NCBI GenBank assembly: GCA_027625915.1
Contig: JANTQA010000008.1
Coordinates: 10,913,001-10,977,000 of the forward strand
Reading direction: 5' to 3'
Length of the DNA: 64,000 nucleotides
Source: Anaeramoeba flamelloides
Taxonomy: Eukaryota; Metamonada; Anaeramoebidae
Of the stretch, positions 1-13,745 are shown piece after piece. The stretch's first letter is position 1. Each line of letters begins with the position of its first letter. The notes beneath the pieces were generated by a model. The model was not told the origin of the DNA and searched no databases. It worked only from the letters and a program-made list of their open reading frames with translations. The position numbers and the translations under genes are program-made.

Positions 1-64
1 TTTTTTGAATTTAATATTTAATAGGAGTTTATTTCATTATTTTTTATTCGTAAAATCTTACAAA

Positions 65-3000
65 ATGAAATTAAGTCAAGTTTTAATTCATGATGTATTT
101 GTTCCATTGAATTATATTGAAATTGGAAACGAATTGGTTTCAAGTTTAGTATACGATATAATTGAAATTTTAAATGGATTTATTGGGAATTATTGTGATT
201 TTAAAAAAATTCAAGAGGCAATTGAAGAATTACTTCAATTTTTAGGATGTGAAGATTATAAAAAGGTAAAAAATTCTTCTCATTATTTTTATTCTTATTA
301 TTCTTATTTCTATTATTATTTTTGCATAAAAAAAACGATCCAGAATTTTTATTTTTTTAATAAAACAATTAAATTTATGAAAAAATGATTTTTTTGTCAA
401 TATTATTAGTTTTTCGCTAATTCAAACATTTTTCCAATTAAACAAAACCTAACAATATCGAATAATCTTGAATTTATTCCTAATATTGATATTATTTTTT
501 ATAAAAATTAGTTTTTCTCCTTAAATTTCAACCTCGTGTACAAATATTTTAATGAAAATACTTCCCTTTCGTAATTGTTTTGTTCTTTTACCCCACCCCT
601 TCATAAAAAAAAAACAAAATTGAATATTTTATTTTACTTTACTATAATAAAAGATCTTAAGAGACTTGTATTTTAAAAAAAATAACAAATGAAAATCAAA
701 TTGAAATCAAAAAAAAAAAGTTAATCTCTATTTATTCAAATTTATTTTCCATTTTTTGTGTAATTTGAAAAATGAATTTTGAAACTAAATTTTAATTTTT
801 TTCTTTCAAAAATTTTATAAATATGTTTAAGTAATAATACAGTTTTATGAAATAATAATAACTTGATAATTATTACTAGTCGATTCTTCATTTATAAAAT
901 ACTTAAATATAATTTTTATTATGAATTTTTTTCAAAAGTTAAAATTTTGATTTTAATACTTAACACTTTTGTAATTTAAAAAATAACAAAAATTTCAATT
1001 TTTTTTTTATTAACGAGTATATTTTTAAATTATTTGTATTCTTTCTGTTCCAATTGTTTGTGTGAAAACAATAAATCATCGAAAAGCTTAACTTGTAAAT
1101 TTAATTTTTTTTCAGTATCATTTTTATTTGAAGATCAAAGGCTTTTTAGTCTTTCCAAAAAAAAAATAAAAATAATTTAGTAATTTTCTTTTGAAATAGA
1201 AACTAGTATTTTTGCTTAAAAAAAGTATTTTATAAAGTCCGAAAAAGCGATATTATATCTCCTATTATTCTTATCGGAAAATCATTTTATTTTTGAAACC
1301 TATAATCTTCTATTTTGTGATAATTTCAAAGTTTATCATTTTGAATACATCCTTATCAAACTAATTTAAAATTAGTAAAATGATAAAGTGATTGAAATTA
1401 ATTAAATTGGCTGATGAGAAATAAAAAACAAAAAGTTATCAAAATTTGAGATTCAGGTTGACTTTTTCAAAAATAAAAATAAAAATATTCTATCTTCATT
1501 TTAACTTTTAGAATTAAGATCATAAAAGGTCTTGTGTTTTTTTTTGTTATAATTTTTGATTTGTAAATGTAAGCCAACTGTTTAAAAACTGTCTATAAAA
1601 TTTTCGTTTTTCAAAATATTTGTTTTTCTTTTTTCAACTAATTCAACTTTTTTAAATATTAAATTTTGTAGATCGTAAATGATTTTTCAAATTCGCTATG
1701 TTCTGGATTCAAGTTAATTTTTTAAGGGTATTTTGTTGAATTTTTGCTGAAAAGTGAATTTTAATTTCCCGAATTAATTTTTCTTATGGTTATGTACTCT
1801 AAAAAGTCTTATAATTTGAAAAGAGATCAAAAAAAAAGATTCCATACCTTTCACAATTATTTGTCGTTTTATGATTGAAGGCCAAAAATTTTAATTTGGG
1901 TTTTCTCTTCTAATTTTTGCTGAAATATTGTTTTAAAAATTTACCTCCATTTATTATCTTTTGTTCTAAATAGTAACTCCAAAGAGAGAATCTATTGACA
2001 AAATTTGTTCTTGTTATTTCATTTAAGCTTTACTATTTAAATCAACAAATTCTAAAATTGTAAAAAGTAACAGATTTTAAATTTATCCTGAAAAAAAATC
2101 AAAATCAAGATGGCTCAAATATATTTTACTTGGTTTTATTTTCTAAATTCTTGTTGAATGTGTTGGGTCTTTTCTTTTTATCTCAATTCCCAACTAGTAC
2201 AGAATATTTAATTTTCAAAATTTGTAAAAAAAAAATTGAAAACCATGAGAACAAAAATGAGATAAATTTCAGGCTACTTTTCAAGGAAACTTTTATGAAA
2301 ATAAAATGAAATTTGATGGAAAACAAATAGAATTTTTGAATGGAAATTTAATGAATGGTTATTGAAATATTCGATGGAAGCTACCAGGAAAGTTAAATGG
2401 AAATTTTTATTGAAAATTTTTAGAATTTAATTAAAAATGTTGAAATATCAAAGAAAAATATAAGCAAAATTAAATTAAAATTTATTGAAATTTCAAATGA
2501 GATATTTATTTTTTTATTCTTTGGTGTCAGAAAAAAGAAATACCATCACCAAAAATAGGAAAAAAGAGAAAAGAAAAAAAAAAAAGTAATAGAAATGTAA
2601 ACCATAAAAAAGATTTAACATAGAATCCCTGAAAGGATTTTTAAAGTCATTATTTCTAAAATTTTACTTCTGTAAATACCCAAATTTATTATAAGAAATT
2701 ATCTTTCTATTTATTATTTTATTTTGGGCTTTATGTTCCCTTTTTTATTTTTAAATATTTTTTATTGTTGTTAGAAAAAGAAATAGAAATAATAATAATA
2801 AAAAAATAATAAAAATCAGACCTGTAATTAAGCCAAATATCTATTCTGTATTTCTCCCAAGTTCAACAAAAAAACTAATCCGAAAAATAAAAAAGTAAAA
2901 AAATGAAAATCTTTAAAATTTTTTTCCATATATAATAGTATGAGAAAAACAGAATAACCTTATTGTATCTAGAGATGAATAATTTGATTTTAACTGTAAA

Positions 3001-5538
3001 CATGACTGGGGATGAAAAATAAACTAAAATTCAAAATTTTCGACACAGCTAAAACGTTACAAACAATCACTAAAATACGATTTCATTGAAATTGGAGATA
3101 ATTTTGATTTTTGTAAAATATGAAAATCATTTTTTCATCTTTTTGTTTTTGTTTTCATTTCATTGTTTGAATTACGTAATTTGCTTTGTTCGATCAAAAA
3201 ATTTTTTCAACCATTGATATTAGGTTAAAGCCAAGTTGTTCCAAATAGAAGAACTCAAATAAAATTAGTTGGTAGTATCTAACCATTTGATCGATCAATA
3301 TTCCTAATAGAATTTAAACAAATTTACTAATGTATTTTTTTGTTTTGCTCTCTCCAAAATTTTTAACACACCCATGATTTATTAGTATTGATAATTATTT
3401 ATTTATTGTTTTCTGAGTATTGTAATTTATAAAAAGGTGTTAACATTTCAATTAGTGAATGGTTCTAATTTGGTATTTCTTCTTGAATTGATTAAATAAG
3501 TTTTTTTTTTCACAAATCGAATTTTAGTGTGTTAAAACTTTTGAATTGGGGTTTAATTTTTACAATTAATAAGCATACCAACTTTTACACAGTGTCTAAA
3601 TGACAGTTTTTAACATTGCAAATTTATATATAGTTAACACCACAGTTATTGGAAAGTTTGAAAATGTGAAGAAAACAATGAATATTCCAATAATTATAGT
3701 GTTAATTCTATATAAATTTCATGGAAAAAATCATTTAATAAATTTAATTGAAAATCTGAGGATTTTTTGAAGAACAATTCATCAAAATTTATTGAAATTT
3801 CAAAATCCAAAAATTTTTTATATGAAATTGATTGATATTTAATGGAAAATTCATTGATTTCATAATATTATTACTCATTAAAACAAATTAATATTTAATA
3901 AATTAAATTGGGTTTATAACCAAATCTTGTAAAATTCAAAAATATACACAAAAGTTTTTATTTCAAATATAATTTTATAAATTGAAAAGCTCGGCTTTCA
4001 AAACAGTTTATTACAAATATAATTTTTAAAATGGACCAATTTTATAAACTTTCTTTCCATTTAAACAATAATAATTCTTTGTCTAAAAGTTTTGGAAAAA
4101 ATTTTTCAACAATAAAAATCAAGTAATAATTTTTAGAAACATTCCTTTGATTTTATCAGCAAAAATGAATTCAAAAATAACAATTGATTTAAAATTTAAG
4201 AAACCAGAGATTACACAAATTTTATTGGGTACTAAATTACCCTTATTTCAAGAGAAAAATGAAAAAATATATATATATTTTTTCTACATTTGTCGTCTTC
4301 ATTTCATATTGTTCATTCGATAATTTTTTTAAAAATAATTTTTGATATCCCCCGAATGCTAAAAATCATATTGTATAATAAACAATTGAAAATAAATAAC
4401 AAAAATTTCAAAATTGGCTATTAATAGATTTGCGAAACTATTTTAGAAGACACAAAAAAAGAGGCCTTTGGAGAAACGTTAAGAAACATGCTATTAAATA
4501 TTTTAACCGAAGATCAAACAGTGCTCGTCGAAAAGGCCTTAGCAGACTATAATAACCCAGACGTTAATACGCATTTATTTGATGACATTTTAGAATATTG
4601 CCGTCCATATTTAATTGACTTTTTAAATGATGATGATATTCAATTCATTGTAGCTATCATTGATCCAAATAATTGTCGTGATTCCATTGCAATAATTGCC
4701 ATTGACTTGTATAACTTTGCAGAATCCTTTGGATTGATTTTGCCATTTATTAAAACTGCGATTGTTCAAGAGATCCACCATACGATCTCTGCGGGGACTT
4801 TATTTCGATCAAATGATGTTGCAACAAAAATGATCACCAGATATGCACTTGTTCATGGCATGGATTATTTGTATGCCATTTTGTCTGGTATTTTAACAGA
4901 GCTTTGTAATTCAAACCTAGATTTTGAAGTGGATCGAAATAAATTTTTTGAAGAAGAATTAGAAAAAGTTGATTTAAATCAAAATATGCAAAATTTAAGA
5001 AGTTTTTTCAATAGGATTTTAGATTCCATTTTTGAAAAGGTCGATTTGGCACCAAAGGGGTTTCGAATTATTGCAAATTTATTAAAAACGGAAATTGAAA
5101 AGAAATTCCCGGATAACGTTGTTTCGAGTATAGGTGGATTCATTTTTTTAAGATTTATTTGCCCTTCAATCGTTTCACCAAAAAGATTTGGCTTAATAAA
5201 GGATTTCCCCCCAAAGAATGCCAATAGGGGGCTATTATTATTATCAACGGTCGTACAGGCATTATCAAATGGGATCACCTTTTCTTCCAATAGGTTGCAT
5301 ATGAGGCCCATTAATGAAGATATTAGAAACCGATTTATTGATCGTAAAGACTTTTTATTTAAATTGGCTTCGATTGAAGGAATTAAAGAAACGGATTTAT
5401 ACGTACCATTTATCGAGAGTAATAATATTGATCTTAATACCCCATTGGATGGCGTATGTACAATTGAATTATTAAAAAGAAATAATTCTTCTTCTTTTGC
5501 GTCACTAAATGAGAACAATAACAATAATAATCATAATC

Positions 5539-5591
<53 letters not shown>

Positions 5592-6278
5592 GGGGGGTTA
5601 TTAACCAAAGAACAATTTGTTAAATCTTTTAGAAACATTTTAATTTCCTTCCACAAGGATAATGGTAATAATCAAACTAATAATACAAAAAACGGAATTT
5701 TAAGAACCGTCCACTCCAGTCAAAAGGTTCTCAAATTAAATTTAGTACTTCAAGAATTATTACAATCCTTTGAATCCGTTGAAAAGATCTTTCCGAAATT
5801 ACAAATGATTAAAAAAATGCAAGTCGAAAAACAAAAATTTGAACAGCAATCCTTAGAAGAAACGAAAAGAATGGAAGAATTGCATAAAACTGGAAAAATT
5901 GACAAAGATTTGTCCAAAAGTTATCTTGCCAAGAAATGGAAAGAACTGTCTGAAAGAAAACCCGATATGCAAGCTTTACTTTCATATGGTGTCCAAGAGG
6001 GCAATAATAAAGTTACTAAATGGAAAAAAAGAATGGCCATATTAAAGCAAAATTACCTTGCGATTTTTAAAAAACCATATAATACAGATGAAGGTAGATT
6101 ATCAATTATTTTTATCACCGAAAATACCAAAATTTCGAGAGCAGACCAATTTAAAAAAAAAAATTCTTTCATCCTTACTTCTAAAAATGATAATTCAAAT
6201 CATATCTTTATTTGTGATAAATCAGCAGAACAAGAAAATTGGATGAACCATCTAAGAAAAGTTAGATCATTATATTAA
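65..6278 (+). CDS. RasGAP domain protein with C-terminal PH domain (exons 65-265 and 4428-6278)
   Basis: The protein should stimulate GTP hydrolysis by Ras-type GTPases at membranes. In the two-exon model (683 aa) the RasGAP domain covers roughly residues 120-420. The arginine-finger loop reads GTLFRSNDVATK (finger Arg near residue 194), and the hallmark FLR block reads GGFIFLRFICPSIVSP (near 303-318). An Asn tract and a charged coiled region follow, then a PH domain in the last 100 residues with its conserved C-terminal Trp (ENWMNHLRKV). The main exon is open from 4428, directly after an in-frame TAG that looks like an intron acceptor, so the first Met at 4488 is not the true start. The upstream exon 65-265 ends at a GTAAAA donor in phase 0, matching the phase-0 acceptor at 4427. 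This join, across 4.2 kb, is inference. The RasGAP and PH calls are strong; the N terminus is tentative. Confidence 0.85.
3015..3556 (+). repeat. Dispersed repeat R7, copy a
   Basis: About 540 bp match 30215-30765 collinearly along the whole length, at roughly 80% identity by eye with small indels. Shared landmarks include TTTCATTGAAATTGGAGAT, AATAAAATTAGTTGG and TTTTGTTTTGCTCTCT. I see no terminal inverted repeats and no coding potential, so the class is unknown. Confidence 0.85.
3620..3719. repeat. Foldback hairpin, 35-bp arms
   Basis: Arm 3620-3654 is the near-perfect inverse of 3685-3719 (three or four mismatches), with a 30-bp spacer. It lies 60 bp past the end of R7 copy a and may be a small foldback element or an end remnant of one. 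Confidence 0.7.
5513..5590 (+). repeat. AAT/AAC trinucleotide tract coding poly-Asn
   Basis: An in-frame run of mainly AAT codons within the RasGAP gene encodes about 25 Asn broken by two His. It lies in the linker after the catalytic domain, so length change should be tolerated. Near-pure AAT at the 3' end suggests recent slippage growth. Confidence 0.9.
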
Positions 6279-7773
6279 TTTTTTTTTGGTTTTGTTTTTC
6301 TTTGCTTTGTTTTGTTATTAATAATCATTCATTTTTCATTTTTTTTTTTTTTGAATACTTTTAAAAGTTCTTTTAAAGATTTTTTAAGAAAAAAAGAATT
6401 AAAAAATCAAACCTTTTTCATCATATCATTATTTAACCTCAAAATATTTTTTTTAATTTAATTTCAATACTTTTTTGATTAAAAAATAAAAATTTGCTAC
6501 TTTGATTCTTTTTTTGAAAAATATTTTTTTTAACCATCCATATGAAATTTTGTTGCAATTAATTCGTTTTTTTGAGATGGATTGTTTAATCCTAAAGAAG
6601 TTAGTTACTTAATTAATAGTAAAAAACTTCTGACTTTAATTTTGATATAAAGTAAACAGAGATTGATCATTTATTATATTTACAGTTCTTTTTTTGTATA
6701 TATTTATGTAGAATTATGACTTAAATCCTTTGTAGTATTAAATAAATTTAATTTTTTTGTTTTTATTAAACTTTTGAGTTATGGAAGAAAAAATCATCTT
6801 TAATTTATATTAGGATGGAGTGGATAATTCAAGAAAAGTAACACTAGATTTGTCTAAAATATTAAATTTGTTTTGAATTTGTTATCTTTGCTTTAATTTA
6901 TCAAAGATTAAAACTCAAGGTATAGATTTTTTCGAAAAAATAAAAAAAAAAAAAAAATTTGAATATAGACAACAAATGGTTAAAGAAAAGAAACAAATAA
7001 AAGTTATTATTTTTTTTTTAAAAAAAGTATAATTAGCTGTTTTATTTTATTTCTCGGTTATTGAATCTTTTGTTTTATATTAATTTTGTTGAAATTATCT
7101 TATTTTCCAATGTAACGCATCTTGATTTCATAATTTCATACTTTGATGAACTTTCTGGGGGTTTATTAAAAAAAATTTCCATACTCATCAGAAGTTAATC
7201 CCCGTCCAAGACAGTCACATACAAGAACAAGTAAAATTGTCACTGAGATATTGTTTTCTTTAATATTTTGTTGACTAAATTAGAACCGCGTTGTTGATTA
7301 TTTCTCTACTTCACTATAAAAAATAAAATAAACAAATTCTTCTTCAGAGAAAAAAAAATAAACACAAAAAAATAAATGGAAAAAAACTAAAAAAATTTAC
7401 CTTAATATATTTTAAAAAGGGAAAGGGTCAAAATTTGTATGTAGTTTAACATAATATTTTACTTTTTGGAAAAAAATATTTGAATAATTAGAAAAAAATG
7501 GAAAAAATTAAAATTATCCTTTCATTGTAGGATTTTATCTATACAGTATTTCGAAAAAAATAATTTAAGAAAAAGAAATAATTGATATTCAAAAAGAAAA
7601 GAGTTGTTTAAAATGTACACCTTCTCAAAGGTCTATTTTTTAGTTTATTCTATGGTTAATTTCAAACATTATATGTACATTGGTTAGGTTACAAAACCTA
7701 ATTTAATCAAACCCTAAAAAAATATTCAAAAAAAAATTTTCACTAATATTGATAAATTAACTATTCAATTATT

Positions 7774-7807
<34 letters not shown>

Positions 7808-10637
7808 CACAAATAGAGCATCAAACGACATTTTGGATCCAAAGTTTGATATTCCATTGTAACCAAACAATATTGATTCAGTAATATTCTACCAATAAAA
7901 TATTAAAAATATTCAACTGTACCTACCTCCTTAAATAAACAATATATTATTAATTATATAATTATTTTTATAATCGCTATAATTGGAAATGTTGTTTAAT
8001 TTTTTTATATTTTATTGATTTTAAAGTTGAATTTTCAAATTATCTCAAACAATAGAAGATTTTAAATGTTTTTTATTGAAATTTAAAGGGATTTCTATCA
8101 TAAAAAATGAAAATACGGGGAAAATCATTAACTTTCAAATTTGGTTAAATTTCAAAATTGGTCAAATTCTCAATTTTTTCAAAATATTTCAATTCTATTG
8201 AAATTAATTGGATGTACGTATTGAAATACTATTTTCGAGTTTTAATAAGGTATTTTAGGGTGGGTGTTTGATTCTTTTGGTTTGGATTTAAAAAAAAAAA
8301 TAATAATTGAGAGGGGAATTAGAAGTGCATCACTTGTTTTAGGGGTAAAAATTTTACAAATAACTTTGGTGGTTAAAATTGAGAAATGAAAAATTTTTAT
8401 AAATATTTAGTATTAATGATTTTAACATTTTGGTTTTTCCATAATTTAAATAATAAAATACTACTAATCATAATATTATCTTTTTGATTTAGGCTCTCAT
8501 GGCCTTTTAATACCCCATTAAAGAATTTCATAGTGATGGAAATAATCTGGAGAGACCCTTTATCAAGAAAATGAAAATCCAATTTGACCTATTTATAAAT
8601 TTGAACAAGTTTCTAATTTAATTATTTGCCCAAAATAATCTGTACAGTTAGAAGTTCTTACAATCTTTATAAGGTATTTTTTTTCTCAAAAGCTGGCTAT
8701 TATTGTTTTTACTTTTGTGAAAATAATGTGTGCAGTGAAGTTTACTCAAGTTTCAAAAATTAAAAGTGTTTTTTTTTATAGGATGCCTAAACATTAACCA
8801 GTAAATGAAACAGACAATAAAGGTAAGTAAATATGGTTTTGATTTCTTAAATTTCTATTATTTAAAAAAGAAATTCAAAAAATTAGAAATCAAATTACAA
8901 AATTTTTCTCAAACAATAGAGTTAATTATTTTGATAAAAATTTACATCTAAAAAAAAAAAATAAAAAATTTCAAAAAAAGGAAAATTATGAAAAATTTTC
9001 TACAAATTACCTTTTTAATTTAAATTTTACTGAAAATATCAAGGTTTTTACTTTTAAATTTGATTTGAAGTTTTTTTACTATTGGGTAGTAATTTGGGTG
9101 TTCCATTGAAACACGAAGAAAAAAAATGTTGGGGTTTTATTTTGAAACAGTGATTATAGTTGAATTGCACTCTTTATTTTGATCACTATAGAGAAAAATT
9201 TATAGATCCAATTACCTTCCTTTTCTTTGATGTCAAAAATCAGAAATTTGAAAAAAATGTTGAGGGAGGAAAGGTATGCACTACCAAGTTCTAACTTTTT
9301 TAATCGTTTCAAATTTTGATAAATTGTTATTTGGTTTTTATCTAAAAAGCTGTGTTCGTTTATGGAATTCTATTTGAAAATTATTCTTATTGAAAACTGA
9401 AAATCTTTAACCATTCCAATATCGCCATGTAAATCGAAACAACATTTTCCACTTCATTTTCAAGTTGATCTATTAATTTTACATCTATTATTTTGAAAGA
9501 AGAAGAATGTAAATTGTAATTTCGTTTTCTACTTTGATACTTTTTTTGATTTATTGATAAAGAGATAAACCGAAATCAAACTAAAGTTTGGGAATTGAAA
9601 AAAAAGATAACCTTCAAAATATCGTCTAACTTCACTTTCAAATACATGTACCTTAAAATTAAAACAAAATAACTTTTTGTTTTGAAAAAGAGCTAATATT
9701 TTCAAGAATGTGATATCTTTAAGAGATTTTAGTTTGTGCATTTTTAATTTTTGAAATCTCGTTTTGGTAGATAGATAAAAGAAATTTGCTTATTGGAAAA
9801 AGGAAAACATAAAGTCATTGTTTAAACTTTGATTTTTGCAGAAACTTACTTTTTACTTCTTACCAAACAAAGTGGGAAAACAAAATTGTTTTTTATTTAT
9901 TCAGAAAAACATATTGTATTTCAAGAATTGAATTGTATTCGTTCTTTTAATTTTGTGTTTCTCTTCTCCAGTTTTTTAATTTGTTAAAAATCAAAAAACA
10001 CTACAAAAAATCTTGTGACTTTTTCAAAGCTTATCACTTTTACAAAGTATTTCCTCTTTAAAAGTGTTGGTAAGTGTTTGAAAGCTTTTTAAATTGTCAG
10101 CTTGATAAAAGTCATGAGATTTTTTGGAGTGAAAATATCTAATTTCGAATCATTTATATTTTTTTTTTTTTGAGTTTTTTACTTTTTAATTGTTTCCTTT
10201 TTAGCTTTAAAAAAAATTAACAATCAACGATTCTAAAAACCAACGAAAAAGTGTAATTCGCATGTCAACAAGTAAAATTCTTTTTACAAAACAACCTACA
10301 TTAACAAAAAACAAAAAACAAAAAACAAAAAAAAAAAAAATTAAAAAAAAAAACACGATTCTTTTCTTTTTTTTGAAGATTCGTTTCGAGAAAATTTACT
10401 TGACTAATTTCAAACCTGAAAATCAGGACAAACAACTTTAATTTTGTTAAAATTTGATCTTTCTTGTTGTTAATCAAAATTAATGTTTCACAAAACTACT
10501 TTTTTTAAAATAATTTTTGGTGAACAAACAAAAGCAGTTATGTCTGAAAACAAAATTGTCACTAAATTTAAAGAATCAGATTTTTTAGGAATGAATTAAA
10601 AAAGGAATGAAATCCTCGAAACTTGATTCACAACCAG

Positions 10638-10671
<34 letters not shown>

Positions 10672-11017
10672 AATGGAACTCTAATCCAGCTACACAACCA
10701 AAAACAAACAAAAAAAAATAAAAATAAAAAAAGTCCAAAAAACAAAACACTTCTTGATCAAGAAAACAAAAAAAATTAATTCATAAGTTTAGAAAGAATT
10801 TAAAAGCACAAACACAAAACTTTAGTATTAAATCACAAACACAAAAAAACAACAAAAAAGAAAAAATTTAATTGTTTTGTTTTTGAATTTTGAAGAACTT
10901 CAAATTTTATGACTTAAAACAAACAACTAAAAAAAATTAATCTTTTCTTATTTATACCATCTGTTTCTATCTTTTTTCTCATCCACTCTTTTCTTGAATA
11001 TTTTCAATCAATCAAAG
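6279..11017. other. Intergenic region without a supported gene
   Basis: AT-rich spacer. It holds a 33-base T run (7775-7807), a 32-base A run (10638-10669) and numerous shorter A/T runs. Short open stretches at 10262-10440 and 10540-10600 could be upstream pieces of the bZIP gene, but neither has a convincing donor. Nothing else is recognisable. Confidence 0.6.
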
Positions 11018-11376
11018 AAAAAACCACAAGAAAACGAAAACCCAAAAAAATTCAAGAACAATTACCCAAACAAACAAAAAATAATACAAAAACAAATTAC
11101 CGAAAAAAGCAACGAGACCAATTAGAAACACTTGAAAAACAAATTGAAAAATTAGAGCAAGCCAACCGAGAATTTTTAGTAAAAGAAGCCATTTTAAAAA
11201 CAAAGGCAAAAATATATAAAAAACAATTAAAGTATTTCCAAGATTTTATGCAAAACGCACTTTCGCTTGCAACTAGATCAAGCTCAAAATCAACAGTACT
11301 TCCACACGTCCCAAATACTTTTAATTTAAGCAATGGGCTGAATTTTGATCTTTTAGAAGATCAAAAATTTGACTAA
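11018..11376 (+). CDS. bZIP transcription factor, C-terminal exon
   Basis: The open frame ending at TAA 11374-11376 encodes a Lys/Arg/Asn-rich basic region followed directly by a leucine zipper. The signature N-x7-K (Asn and Lys nine residues before the first zipper Leu) fits the bZIP rule, with Arg replaced by Lys. The zipper heptad reads L-L-F-L at seven-residue spacing within the segment LETLEKQIEKLEQANREFL. About 55 residues of Ser/Asn-rich tail follow. No Met precedes the basic region in this frame, and a pyrimidine-rich tract ending CAATCAAAG sits just upstream, so the exon probably begins near 11018 and earlier exons are unassigned. The family call is good; the partner, target and full length are unknown. 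Confidence 0.7.
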
Positions 11377-11540
11377 CAAACAATTTCCTAATTTTTTTTT
11401 TAACTCCATTTAGTTTTTTGATGAAAGAAAAAAAAATGAAAATTAATTCCAATTCTCATTTGTCAAGTAAATAAACAATAAAAAAATGTTTTACTTTCGT
11501 TATTAATTGTTCACTACTTCCGATTTCCCTCTTTGTTGCA

Positions 11541-12113
11541 AGGTATTTCCAAAAAAGTAGGGTAATGTTTTTTGAATATTTGAAAAAATTCTTTTTGAAT
11601 AGTTCTATTTGTAAAATGGTAATATAAAAAGTAAGAGGAATTTTAAACTGATTGAATCAGTTGCTATTGCATGTATTTCTAAAAATATATTTATCAAAAT
11701 ATTCTCCAAAAAAAAATATACAAACACCTTTTTTGGATAAAATGAATACAATAAAATTCAATAAAAAATAGGTAATATGATAAGTAAACAAAAGATTTTT
11801 TTAAAAAGCAAAATACAGTTAAAAGTTTCTCCTTTTATTGGAAAATTTTATCAATTTTAAATGCCCTCTCGGAAAACCAAAATCTTAGGATTAAAAAGAA
11901 AAAAATACAAAATAATTTTCCCCTTAAAAAAAATAACAAGTAAAATTGAGATCAGAAATTTTGATCTCTTTTATTAAAGGAAAGCTTTACAAAGAAACAC
12001 ATTGAATTATTAATAAGAAATGATTTATGAAAAATAATGATTTTGGATATTTAATTAGTAATTTATAATGATGGAGTTTAATCAAGATATTTTAGAACAA
12101 ATTTATCATTTTT
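11541..12113 (+). mobile_element. MITE family F2, copy with degraded right end
   Basis: The left end starts AGGTATTTCCAAAAAAGT, the same terminus as 31101 and the inverse of 60702. Internal sequence near 11940-12100 aligns with 31500-31665. The right terminus is replaced by a T run at 12111-12125, so this copy is truncated. Confidence 0.75.
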
Positions 12114-12396
12114 TTTTTTTTTTTTAGTTTAGAGCTTTGATTAATACAGTTTACACTAAAAATCAGAAAAAAAAATATTAATACAAGTTGGAAGATTAAA
12201 TTGACTATTTACGAGTTAAATCATCTTGTTGTTAAGTGTGAATTATATGCATTTATGACGCTTGAATGGATATCAGAATAAAAAGTTTTATCTCAGACAA
12301 CTTAAGTGATCTAATTAATCGAACATTTTTGAAACTTCATAAAATTCACTAAAATACTTCGAAGCGGAAATCTTTAAATATTATGGAAATATATGA

Positions 12397-12427
<31 letters not shown>

Positions 12428-12619
12428 TCTGGAAAATACATCGAATCACACAAACAAAAATAAAAACCAATTAAGAAAATGAAAAATTTGGTGGTATATC
12501 TAATTAAATTATGACAATATATAATTGACCAGAAGTCAAATTAAATCTTTATCATCTCACAACTCAAGATAAAATAGAAAAAAAAATAAAACCCAAATTG
12601 AGAATAATAAAAAGAATTA

Positions 12620-12830
12620 ATATAAGTCAAATTTCAAAATTAGATACAAAATTTTTTATTATTATTATCTTCTTTTTTTCATTTCTATTTTGTAAAATAA
12701 AATAATTACACTATATTTTTATTTATTAATCTATATTAGTTATTATCTCTAAAAATTTTAGTTAAAATATATTATTATTATTAAAAAAAAAAAAAAAATT
12801 AACATATTTTTTTTCTGCTGAAAAAATCTA
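12620..12830 (+). repeat. Dispersed repeat R11, copy a
   Basis: About 210 bp match 28425-28625, sharing AAATTTCAAAATTAG, TATTTTTATTTATTAATC and AAAATATATTATTATTAT in the same order. The repeat is non-coding and of unknown class. Confidence 0.7.
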
Positions 12831-13403
12831 CAACTATTTTTTAAATTTAGCTTATTTTGGAAATAAATTAATAAAAAAATAGAAAAAAAAAATATTAAGA
12901 TCTTTATTCTGTAAATATTGTTCAGCTTAAGAATTTAAACTCAGTATCCTGAGTAAATTTAAATACAGAAATAAAACCCAAAATAAATATACCTGGGAAC
13001 ACAAACGAAAATTTGTCTTCAATGAAGATGTGACAACAATCAACTTGAATGTATTTGATAATACCATCCTGTTGATTTCAAAATGAATATAAAAAGAACC
13101 AGCACGTTAAAGAACTATTTAGAACAATAAATTATTTCTTGTGTTTTTATTTATATATCGTTTGTTTCAATTGTTATTATTATTATTTTATTATTATTTA
13201 CCCAGCCAAGTCAAATACACCCCCCCCCTAGAAAAAAAAAATTAAAAAAAAAATAGCAACCCATACATTTTCATTTGTTCAAAACTCAATTATTATCATT
13301 TCCTTTTTTGAATCACACAAAACACCCAAAATAATAATATTACTTTGACAATAAAAGAATATTTCTCTCCGTTCTTCATAACCCCTCAAATTATTCCATT
13401 TCA

Positions 13404-13441
<38 letters not shown>

Positions 13442-13585
13442 TCTTCAACACCAAAATTGAATCATAAAATTTTAATTGTTTTCAAATCGAAATAATAAAG
13501 ACCAAATTTTTTTTTAAAAATTATTTTAATGATAAAAAAATATAAATTTTTCAGCCTTTCCAATTTAAAGATATTTATTTCACAA

Positions 13586-13745
13586 AATTTTAGGTACCAA
13601 AAAAAAATCTAAAATTAAAGGCAAAAAATCAAAATCTAATAAAATAATTTGTGTAAAAAAAATTCCAAAAAATGTACTTTAATTTGAGATTTTTTAACAC
13701 CTCAATTTCCAGACAAAATTTGTACCTTAAAAGTGGAACTGACCG
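13586..13745 (+). mobile_element. MITE family F1, partial copy
   Basis: The right terminus is intact: CTTAAAAGTGGAACTGACCG followed by TA. The left end has lost about 40 bp. The interior keeps the inverted blocks resembling TTTAATTTGAGATTTTT. Confidence 0.75.

Larger units (their letters stand above)
266..4427 (+). other. Putative 4.2 kb intron of the RasGAP gene, repeat-bearing
   Basis: The stretch starts with GTAAAA and ends with TTAATAG. It holds no coding sequence I can support; a short open stretch from 4165 lacks a clear donor. It contains a dispersed repeat (3015-3556) and a 100-bp hairpin (3620-3719). If the exon-65 assignment is wrong, this is intergenic and the real first exon lies elsewhere. 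Confidence 0.45.

Noticed and set aside
4165-4320. Possible extra RasGAP exon (MNSKITIDLKFKKPEITQ).
   Set aside because: No usable donor before the frame turns into low-complexity sequence, and the 65-265 exon joins in phase without it.
11012-11333. Two overlapping open frames on the - strand.
   Set aside because: They are antisense shadows of the bZIP exon; the + strand frame has the bZIP pattern.
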